Shown here piece by piece: positions 18,143 to 24,561 of a DNA stretch of 64,000 bases. The DNA lies in contig RXJW01000013.1 of assembly GCA_003963005.1 (NCBI GenBank), forward strand, positions 1-64,000. The letters run 5' to 3'. The position numbers and the translations under genes are program-made. The notes below the pieces were generated by a model that made no database searches, was not told the origin of the DNA, and was given only the letters and a program-made list of their open reading frames with translations. This DNA is from Burkholderiales bacterium. Lineage in GTDB: Bacteria > Pseudomonadota > Gammaproteobacteria > Burkholderiales > Burkholderiaceae_C. Within the stretch, counting starts at the first letter, position 1; each line of letters begins with the position of its first letter.

Positions 18143-18193
18143 GCCGAGCCGAGTCGCCAGCGCTGCTGAGCAGCGTTGCCGACTCGGCTCGGC
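18143..18193. repeat. Long perfect-arm inverted repeat (stem-loop) after the small repeat-protein gene
   Basis: Arms of 14 bp (GCCGAGCCGAGTCG at 18143-18156 and its exact complement at 18180-18193) enclose an inner CGCTGC/GCAGCG stem with loop TGA. The whole 51 nt folds into a roughly 23-bp hairpin with one C/C mismatch. No T-run follows on either strand, so it is not a canonical terminator. It could protect the 3' end of the upstream mRNA or be a protein-binding or REP-like element. Confidence 0.8.
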
Positions 18194-18301
18194 CTTGTGC
18201 CTGCGCCGGCAAGCGCCGAATTGCCACCTCGCGGCCCAGCAGTTCTCGCGGCCTGTCGCGCCGGCGCCATCGAGAATGCCCGGATGGCAGAGGCTGCGGC
18301 A

Positions 18302-19108
18302 ATGAACATGGACATCCTGGGCATGAGCCACGCGATCAGCGTGCTGCGTGCCGTCGCGCCTGACGTCGGCGTGTCCCACACGAGCTGGACCACCTGGGCC
18401 CAGCAGCCCGGCTTCCAGCCGATCGGGCCGCTGCCCGGCGAAGGCCCGCCCGTCCAGCTGCGGGCCCACCTGATCATCCCCGGCGTCGACTGCCGTGCCG
18501 TCGTGCAGACCGTGGACGGCCGCCCGACGGTGGCCGCGGCGCCCGCCTTCATCGAGATCGTGACGAGCCTGGACCCGCAAGGCCTGCTGGTGTCCTTCCT
18601 CGGCGGCAATGAGCATTCGGTGCTGTCCCTGCTCAACCCGGCGCAACCCTTCGACTTCGTCTGGCCCGCTGGCCACGCGGCGCCGCTGCTTGCCGGCCAT
18701 CAGCCGGTGTCGCTCGCGGTGGTCGAGGCTCAACTGCTGGGCGCCATCCAGCAGACACTGGCACAGCTCACGATGGTGCGCGCCCGCCATCCGGGGCTGC
18801 GCATCGTGCACGTCGCACCGCCGCCGCCGCAGGCCAACGAGGCCCGCATGCGAGACACCCCCGAGGTGTTCGGCGACCTGATTGCGCAGCACGGCCTCAT
18901 GCCGCTGAGCATCCGCTTGAAGTACTACGGCGTCTACGTCGACCTCTTCAAGCGCCACCTGGCACCGCTGGGCATCGAGGTGCTGGGCCCGCCGCCCGGC
19001 AGCCTGGACGAGCAAGGCGCCCTGCGCGACGGCCTCACCCTGGGCTGCACCCACGGCAACGAAGCCTACGGCGCCCTCGTGCTCCAGCAACTGCGGCAAC
19101 TCGCCTGA
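18302..19108 (+). CDS. SGNH-hydrolase-like protein paired with GSCFA protein
   Basis: 268 residues from ATG 18302 (MNMDILGMSHAISVLRA), chosen because AGAGG lies about 9 nt upstream; ATG 18284 in frame is an alternative. The block I region is ILGMSHA and the block III region is FLGGNEHS, both SGNH/GDSL-esterase-like. At the C-terminus GCTHGNEAYG aligns with block V, where D-x-x-H is expected: the His is present but the Asp position is Gly. No signal peptide. The next gene, 6 bp downstream, encodes a GSCFA-domain protein of the same broad superfamily. The two are surely one transcription unit, possibly acting on an acylated glycan or polymer (inference). Fold moderately sure; function unknown. 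Confidence 0.65.
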   Translation: MNMDILGMSHAISVLRAVAPDVGVSHTSWTTWAQQPGFQPIGPLPGEGPPVQLRAHLIIPGVDCRAVVQTVDGRPTVAAAPAFIEIVTSLDPQGLLVSFLGGNEHSVLSLLNPAQPFDFVWPAGHAAPLLAGHQPVSLAVVEAQLLGAIQQTLAQLTMVRARHPGLRIVHVAPPPPQANEARMRDTPEVFGDLIAQHGLMPLSIRLKYYGVYVDLFKRHLAPLGIEVLGPPPGSLDEQGALRDGLTLGCTHGNEAYGALVLQQLRQLA

Positions 19109-19114
19109 CCTGCC

Positions 19115-20194
19115 ATGCACCCCTACCAGCAGCAGCCCGACCGCGCCTTCTGGCGCCGCGCCGTCAGCGACACCGCCTGGCGCGATCTCGATCTCATCGG
19201 CACACCGAAGTTCCAGCTCACGCCCGACGCCCAGGTGGCCACCGCCGGCAGTTGCTTCGCCCAGCACATTGCCCGCCACATGCGCCAGCGCGGCATGCAG
19301 CCGATGCTCGTGGAGCGGCCCCACCCGCTGGAGCAGGCGGCCGGCCGTGACAGCAGCGACTACCAGACCTTCTCCGCCCGCTTCGGCAACCTCTACAGCC
19401 CACGCCAGGCGCTGGAGTTGGCCGAGCAGGCGCTGGGTGTGCGCGAGCCCATCGACGATTACGCCAAGGACGAAGGCCGCGTCTACGACCTGCTGCGCCC
19501 CAACGCGGTGAAGGGCGGCTTCGACAGCCTGGCCCACGCGCGGGCCGACCGGCGATTCCACCTCGGCCGCGTGCGGCACATGTTCGAGGCCTGTGACGTC
19601 TTCGTCTTCACGCTCGGCCTCACCGAGACCTGGTACCACGCCCAGCGGGGCCACACCTACCCGGTGTGCCCCGGCACCGCCAAGGGCACCTACGACCCCG
19701 CACAGCACCAGTTCCGCAACCTGACGCAGGCCGAGGTGCTGATGGACCTGCAGCGGCTGGTGGCCCTGGTGCGCGAGGTGAACCGCCGCGTGCGCTTCAT
19801 CTTCACCGTGTCGCCCGTGCCGCTGGTCGCCACCTGCTCGGGCCAGCATGTGCTGCTGGCGTCCAGCTACTCCAAGAGCACGCTGCGGTCGGCCTGCGGC
19901 GAGCTGGCCGCTGCCGACGACGGCGTGCTGTACTTCCCGTCCTTCGAGATCGTGAGCCATGTCGCGTCGTTCGGGCAGTACCTGCAGGGCGACCTGCGGG
20001 AGGTGACCGAGCGCGGCGTCGGCCACGTGATGGACTGCTTCTTCCACGCGCTCTACCCGGGGCTCGCGCCGGCCGTGGCCACGGCAGCGGCCGCACCGCC
20101 CGCTGCAGCGCCCGCCGCGGCACCCGGGCCCGACCTCGCGCGACTGCTGCAGACCGAGTGCGAGGAACTCTTCAACGACCGGCCGGTCGGCTGA
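19115..20194 (+). CDS. GSCFA-domain protein
   Basis: 359 residues. The family-naming motif appears as ATAGSCFAQHIARHM near residues 43-57. It is followed by SDYQTFSARFGNLYSPRQAL, then FTLGLTETWYH and FIFTVSPVPLVAT near residues 230-240. GSCFA is a domain of unknown function with an SGNH-hydrolase-like fold; biochemical substrates are not known to me. The C-terminal ~35 residues are Ala/Pro-rich and end in LLQTECEELFNDRPVG. It lies 6 bp after the SGNH-like gene, and its last 23 bp overlap the convergent glutaredoxin-like gene. Confidence 0.85.
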   Translation: MHPYQQQPDRAFWRRAVSDTAWRDLDLIGTPKFQLTPDAQVATAGSCFAQHIARHMRQRGMQPMLVERPHPLEQAAGRDSSDYQTFSARFGNLYSPRQALELAEQALGVREPIDDYAKDEGRVYDLLRPNAVKGGFDSLAHARADRRFHLGRVRHMFEACDVFVFTLGLTETWYHAQRGHTYPVCPGTAKGTYDPAQHQFRNLTQAEVLMDLQRLVALVREVNRRVRFIFTVSPVPLVATCSGQHVLLASSYSKSTLRSACGELAAADDGVLYFPSFEIVSHVASFGQYLQGDLREVTERGVGHVMDCFFHALYPGLAPAVATAAAAPPAAAPAAAPGPDLARLLQTECEELFNDRPVG

Positions 20195-20531
20195 GCTGCA
20201 GCGCGTCAGCAACGCGCGCCCGGTCGAAGCCGACGATGCGCTGCCCCCGCACGAGGAACGTTGGCGTGCCCTGGGCGCCGAGGGCCTGGTAGTCGGCCTG
20301 GCAACGGGCGTCGCGCTCGATGAAGCACTCGCTGAACGGGACCTGCTGCGCCGTCATCCAGCGCCGCGCTGCCGTGCACCAGGCGCAGGTTTCGGACGAG
20401 ATCATGCGGATGTCGCCGGGCTGGGCGAGATTCCTCAGCGCGCGGGCATCGGCGCGCTCCACGTGACCGCGCCAGGCCCACGAGGCCAGGGCAGCGAGCG
20501 CCACCACGACGAGCAGGGAACGGGGCAGCAT
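20172..20531 (-). CDS. Glutaredoxin-like thioredoxin-fold protein, membrane-anchored or exported
   Basis: 119 residues. A hydrophobic N-terminus (LLVVVALAALASWAW, residues 6-20) acts as a signal anchor or signal peptide. A small thioredoxin fold follows, with CAWC as redox motif (in ISSETCAWCTAARRW) and the cis-proline segment QGTPTFLV. ECFIERD carries another cysteine. It probably acts as a thiol-disulfide protein in the periplasm; its partner is unknown. Its 3' end overlaps the GSCFA gene on the opposite strand by 23 bp. It lies 13 bp downstream of ppk2 on the same strand, so co-transcription with ppk2 is likely. Confidence 0.8.
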   Translation of the reverse strand: MLPRSLLVVVALAALASWAWRGHVERADARALRNLAQPGDIRMISSETCAWCTAARRWMTAQQVPFSECFIERDARCQADYQALGAQGTPTFLVRGQRIVGFDRARVADALQLSRPAGR

Positions 20532-20544
20532 GGCCCCATCCTAG

Positions 20545-21450
20545 TCAGTAGATCGACGGCACGATGAGCTCGGCCGGCACCGGATGCCGGATGTAGTCTT
20601 CGCGGCGCTCGCGCGGCGGCAGCTCGATGTCGGCGTGCGGCACCTCTTCGTAGGGCATCAACGACAGCAGGTGATGGATGCAGTTCAGCCGTGCGCGCTT
20701 CTTGTCGTCGGCCGGCACGACCCACCACGGCGACTCGGGGATGTGCGTGCGCTCCAGCATCACCTCCTTGGCCGAGGTGTAGGCCTCCCAGCGCCGGCGT
20801 GACTCCAGGTCCATCGGGCTGAGCTTCCACTGCTTGAGCGGGTCATGGATGCGACCCAGGAAGCGCACGCGCTGCTCGTCGTCGCTGATCGAAAACCAGT
20901 ACTTGATGAGCTGGATGCCCGAGCGCACCAGCATGCGCTCGAACTCGGGGGCCGAACGGAAGAACTCCTCGTACTGTTCGTCGGTGCAGAAGCCCATCAC
21001 GCGCTCCACGCCGGCGCGGTTGTACCAACTGCGATCGAACAGCACGATCTCGCCGGCCGCCGGCAGATGGGACACGTAGCGCTGGAAGTACCACTGCGTG
21101 CGCTCACGGTCGTTGGGTGCGGGCAGCGCTGCCACGCGGCACACACGGGGGTTCAGCCGCTGCGTGATGCGCTTGATGACGCCACCCTTGCCCGCCGCGT
21201 CGCGCCCCTCGAACAGGATCACCACCTTGTGCCCGGTGTGGACGACCCAGTCCTGCAGCTTCACGAGCTCACTCTGCAGCCGAATCAGTTCGCGAAAGTA
21301 GCGCTGGCGCTCGCTGCGAACCTCGGGCGTGGCGTCGTTTTCGGGGTGGTCGTGGTCGCGGTCCTCGAACTCGAGTTCCAGCTCCTCGTCGAAGTCATCC
21401 TGCAGGTCGCGGTGAATGCGCTTCACCAGGTCATCGTCGATCGGGGTCAC
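20545..21450 (-). CDS. ppk2: Polyphosphate kinase 2
   Basis: 301 residues of a single-domain (class I type) PPK2, a P-loop kinase that uses polyphosphate to phosphorylate nucleoside diphosphates. The Walker A is GRDAAGKGG at residues 82-90, the Walker B/lid region is VLFDRSWYNRAGVERVMGF, and SDDEQRVRFLGRIHDPLKQW follows. The N-terminal ~45 residues are highly acidic (DDFDEELELEFEDRDHD). The start is GTG at 21450; the nearest upstream ATG is out of frame. With ppk1 at 5464-7512 the organism has both polyphosphate kinase types. Which nucleotide it prefers cannot be read from the sequence. Confidence 0.95.
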   Translation of the reverse strand: MTPIDDDLVKRIHRDLQDDFDEELELEFEDRDHDHPENDATPEVRSERQRYFRELIRLQSELVKLQDWVVHTGHKVVILFEGRDAAGKGGVIKRITQRLNPRVCRVAALPAPNDRERTQWYFQRYVSHLPAAGEIVLFDRSWYNRAGVERVMGFCTDEQYEEFFRSAPEFERMLVRSGIQLIKYWFSISDDEQRVRFLGRIHDPLKQWKLSPMDLESRRRWEAYTSAKEVMLERTHIPESPWWVVPADDKKRARLNCIHHLLSLMPYEEVPHADIELPPRERREDYIRHPVPAELIVPSIY

Positions 21451-21526
21451 GGGCGTCTTTCATGGCCGCAACAGCGGCTCTGCCGCCAGCCTAGGGGGTC
21501 GGCATGGCAGCGCCGTGAAAAAACGC

Positions 21527-21555
21527 TTGACCGGAGCGATTACACGCGTAATCAT
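21527..21555 (+). promoter_or_regulatory. Putative promoter of the blaI-like/M56 operon
   Basis: TTGACC (21527-21532) and AATCAT (21550-21555) are spaced 17 bp. The first BlaI-type dyad lies between and across these elements, as expected for a repressed promoter. The predicted transcript would start about 20 nt before the ATG at 21581. Confidence 0.5.
21538..21553. promoter_or_regulatory. BlaI-type operator 1
   Basis: GATTAC-ACGC-GTAATC: perfect 6-bp arms around a 4-bp centre, overlapping the spacer and -10 of the predicted promoter. BlaI/MecI repressors bind TACA/TGTA-type dyads, and the core TTACnnnnGTAA fits. Confidence 0.72.
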
Positions 21556-21563
21556 TCATCAAC

Positions 21564-21579
21564 GTTTACAGGCGTAATC
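21564..21579. promoter_or_regulatory. BlaI-type operator 2, abutting the start codon
   Basis: GTTTAC-AGGC-GTAATC is an imperfect copy of operator 1, with centres 26 bp apart. It ends one base before the ATG of the blaI-like gene and contains the AGG that probably serves as ribosome site, so bound repressor would cover both the transcription start and the translation start. Confidence 0.7.
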
Positions 21580-21580
21580 A

Positions 21581-21964
21581 ATGAATCGCACCCCACCGCC
21601 CCCCATCAGCGACGCCGAGGCCCAGGTCATGCGCCAACTCTGGCAGCGCCACCCGCAGGCCGCTGACGAAATCGCTGACGCGCTGGCACCGCAGCACGGC
21701 TGGGCCTTGGCGACCGTCAAGACGCTGCTGAACCGCCTGCTCAAGAAGGGCGCCGTGACGGCCGAGCGTGACGGCCGGCGCTTCCTGTACGCGCCCGCCG
21801 TGCCGGAAGACGCCTGGGTCGCCGACACCGGCCTGTCCCTGATCGACCGCCTGTTCGGCGGGCGGCTCGCGCCGCTGGTGGCGCAGTTCGCGTCCGAGCG
21901 CCAACTCAACGACGACGACATCGCCGCGCTGAAGGCCCTGCTCAAGGCGCGGGGCCATGACTGA
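21581..21964 (+). CDS. BlaI/MecI/CopY-family transcriptional repressor
   Basis: 127 residues. A winged helix-turn-helix over residues ~8-75 reads PISDAEAQVMRQLWQ, then WALATVKTLLNRLLKKGAVT and DGRRFLYAPAV, followed by a C-terminal dimerisation helix region. These repressors bind dyads as dimers and are inactivated by cleavage through a partner M56 metalloprotease, which is encoded 86 bp downstream. Two dyads immediately precede the gene, so autorepression is expected. No beta-lactamase gene lies nearby, and a simple resistance role is not supported. Confidence 0.92.
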   Translation: MNRTPPPPISDAEAQVMRQLWQRHPQAADEIADALAPQHGWALATVKTLLNRLLKKGAVTAERDGRRFLYAPAVPEDAWVADTGLSLIDRLFGGRLAPLVAQFASERQLNDDDIAALKALLKARGHD

Positions 21965-22050
21965 AGGCAGCCACATCCCGGTGCGGCCTGCCGGCGTCCG
22001 GGACGTCTGTGCCCAACGCATCGGGTTCCTGCCCACCCCCTCTGATCCTG

Positions 22051-23517
22051 ATGAGCCACGTGATGAATCCTGAACTGCTCTCGTCCATGCTGCTGCGCCA
22101 GACGCTGCTCTTCAGCGCTGCCCTGCTCCTGATGTTCACGCTGAGGCCGCTCGTGAAGCGCACCGGCGGCGCACGGGCTGCCTATGCCGCCTGGCTGGTC
22201 GTGCCGCTCGTGCTCGCCAGCCCCGCGCTGCCGGTGATGGACCTGCCCCTGCCCTCGTCACTGCCATCGCTGCCGTTCGAGCCGCTACCGGGTGGGCAGG
22301 CCGCGCTCATGCTGCCTTCTTCGACGGGCGCCGGGCCGATGACCGCGGGGCCAAAGGCGATGGGTCAGACCGCTGCACTGCTGGTCTGGATCGCCGGCGC
22401 AGGCGTGCTCGCCGCAGGGATGGCGCAGCGCCAGCGTCGGTATCGGCAAACTCTGCGCCGCGATGAGTGCGGGCAATGGCGCGCACCCGCAGGCCACAGC
22501 GCCGCCGTGCTCGGCCTGTGGCCGGCGCGGCTGGTCTTGCCCGCCGATTTCGAGCAGCGCTTCGACCGCGACAGCCAGCGCCTCATGCTGGCCCACGAAG
22601 CCGTCCACCTGCAGCGGCGCGACAACGCCTGGAACCTGCTGGCCGCCGTCTTGCTGTGCCTGCAATGGTTCAACCCGCTGGCCTGGTGGGGCTGGCGGTG
22701 CCTGCGGGCCGACCAGGAACTGGCCTGTGACGAAGCCGTGATCGACAGGTCGCCCGACCCCGACACGCGTGCCGCCTACGGCCGCGCGCTGCTGATGGCG
22801 CATGCCGGCGCGCCCCAGCCCGCCCTGGCGAGTGCCTGGGGCTCACGCCATCCCCTCGTCGAACGCGTGGCATGGCTGGCGCGACACCGAGCAGTGCCCG
22901 GCACCCGGCGGCTCATCGTCACCGTGTTCGCCCTTGGCATCGGGCTGGGCGCCGCGCTGATGGCACGCGCGGCCCAAGAGCCAGCTGCCGGCAACACGGC
23001 GAGCGCCCGCACGCCGCATGGCCTTGTGCTTCACATCGAGTCGCAGATCGGCCAGGACGACTGGCAGCACCACGAGCTTCGGCTGCCACTGCCACCCGTG
23101 ACGCTCGGCAACCCGAGCGGCCTGACCGTGCAGGCCATGCAGCCCGGCTGGTGCCTGCACGTCAATCTGTACGCCTTCGGCGACGGCGAGGTGCGTCCCA
23201 CCGTGCTGGCCATGGACGAAACCTGCCAGCGCCCGCTTGGCGAGAGTCGTGCCGTGAGCCCCGACGGCAGCCTGACCCAGTTCGCGGCGCAGACGGCCCA
23301 AGGTGCCCTGCAGGCGCAGGTCAGCGCACGCTGGATGTCCGCAGCCGAACAGGCGGCGGCTTCACGGTCCGGCGACAACGCCATGCCCGCACTGTCGGCC
23401 GCACAGCGGCAGAACCTGGCCCGTCAGCGCGCCGCCCTGGCCAGCGAGCAGCAGCAGATCGCCGCCCAGGACAAGGCCTGGCGCGCTGCCCGCGAAGCGC
23501 AGGCGAGCACGCGCTAG
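22051..23517 (+). CDS. BlaR1/MecR1-type M56 membrane metallopeptidase lacking the penicillin-binding sensor
   Basis: 488 residues from ATG 22051 (MSHVMNPELL); ATG 22063 is an alternative. Several N-terminal hydrophobic segments (LLFSAALLLMFTL, AAYAAWLVVPLVL, AALLVWIAGAGVLA) precede the zinc motif HEAVH at residues 182-186, with the third-ligand region DQELACDEAV. A further TM segment near ~295 precedes a ~190-residue soluble C-terminus. That C-terminus does not look like a transpeptidase domain (no STxK or KTG seen). The protein presumably cleaves the BlaI-like repressor encoded just upstream upon an envelope signal. The signal is unknown. The tail ends in an Ala/Gln/Arg-rich coiled-coil-like stretch. 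Confidence 0.88.
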   Translation: MSHVMNPELLSSMLLRQTLLFSAALLLMFTLRPLVKRTGGARAAYAAWLVVPLVLASPALPVMDLPLPSSLPSLPFEPLPGGQAALMLPSSTGAGPMTAGPKAMGQTAALLVWIAGAGVLAAGMAQRQRRYRQTLRRDECGQWRAPAGHSAAVLGLWPARLVLPADFEQRFDRDSQRLMLAHEAVHLQRRDNAWNLLAAVLLCLQWFNPLAWWGWRCLRADQELACDEAVIDRSPDPDTRAAYGRALLMAHAGAPQPALASAWGSRHPLVERVAWLARHRAVPGTRRLIVTVFALGIGLGAALMARAAQEPAAGNTASARTPHGLVLHIESQIGQDDWQHHELRLPLPPVTLGNPSGLTVQAMQPGWCLHVNLYAFGDGEVRPTVLAMDETCQRPLGESRAVSPDGSLTQFAAQTAQGALQAQVSARWMSAAEQAAASRSGDNAMPALSAAQRQNLARQRAALASEQQQIAAQDKAWRAAREAQASTR

Positions 23518-23546
23518 GCGCCTGCACCGGCCTTGCCGCAGGCCGG

Positions 23547-24326
23547 TCAGCCCATCATGTCTGCCATCTTGCGCAGCCGCAGTGCCGCGCGCGAACTCCA
23601 GTTCGGGATCGCGCCCTTGCGGCGGGTGCCGTCGATGTGGGCCTGGTGGGCCATCCCGAAGACTTGCTTGGAGCCACCGGCGCGACTGACGATCTGGTAG
23701 TTGCCACCATGGCCGGGCGCGGTCAGCAAGGGCCCCGGCGGCGACACGGCGCCAGGCAGCTTGGCCGACGTCATGTAGTCGTAGGGGCCGTGGGCGCCAG
23801 GCACGAACCAGGCGCGCAGCAGCCAGTTGGAGACCTGCACGACCGTGCCGTCCTTGCAGGTCTTGGGGTAGGTCTGCACTTCGACGGCATCGCACATTTC
23901 CAGCGCATGCAGCCATCCCTTGCCATCATTGGCAAACAGGTTCGCGCCTTCGTCGCCGGCCGTCTCCAGGATCTCGTGAGACGCATCCACGCTCACGCCG
24001 TCGGGTCCGTACAGGCTGCCGCAGGTCGTCACGGCACAAAGGGCGAAGGGCACACCCTTGTTGTTGACGTCGTGATAGGCACTGGCCGTTGGGGCCTCCG
24101 GCAAGGTCGGCAGGAAGGCAAATGCCCATTCACCGGGCTGGATGTCCTTGGCGTCCTTGCCGACACGCACGGACGCGCCCGCGCCCCACTCCGCCACGAA
24201 CTCCGTGTTGAGCTGGCTGTTCACGGCCTCCGCGATCCGGGCGAGGGCCTGGGGCGAGAGTTGACTCCCATCCCGCGTCTTGGCACCGGCTGATTCATCG
24301 ATCAAGACCCATTTGACGGTGTGCAT
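23547..24326 (-). CDS. Unrecognised protein with HEILE metal-site-like motif
   Basis: 259 residues, no signal peptide, no membrane segment. It begins MHTVKWVLIDESAGAKTRDG. The most striking stretch is VSVDASHEILETAGDEGANL near residues 111-130, where H-E-x-x-E followed by an acidic residue resembles a metallopeptidase-like site but is not the classic HExxH. Cysteines occur at CAVTTCGS, MCDAVE and KTCKDG. Base composition is somewhat lower in G+C than its neighbours in places. It lies convergent to the M56 gene and divergent from the helicase, with no operon partner. I do not recognise the family, and the metal-site idea is only a pattern-based guess. Confidence 0.6.
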   Translation of the reverse strand: MHTVKWVLIDESAGAKTRDGSQLSPQALARIAEAVNSQLNTEFVAEWGAGASVRVGKDAKDIQPGEWAFAFLPTLPEAPTASAYHDVNNKGVPFALCAVTTCGSLYGPDGVSVDASHEILETAGDEGANLFANDGKGWLHALEMCDAVEVQTYPKTCKDGTVVQVSNWLLRAWFVPGAHGPYDYMTSAKLPGAVSPPGPLLTAPGHGGNYQIVSRAGGSKQVFGMAHQAHIDGTRRKGAIPNWSSRAALRLRKMADMMG

Positions 24327-24561
24327 GGCGTTTCTCCTGGTGAGGATTCAAGCGTGTCTTGGACACGTTCACATTGCATGCCCGCCGCTCGCCGGGCACA
24401 TCCTCAATCAGGAGGACCACGGCACCATCGACATGCAGGAGACAGCTTGTCCTGGGCCATGTCCCGGCCTCAGACCGATGCCGGCTGGCGCGCCACGCCA
24501 GGGGCATCCCGCCCACGTGGCTGGCGCCTGCCTTTACAGTCGCGGCCTTTTGCCCGATCGC

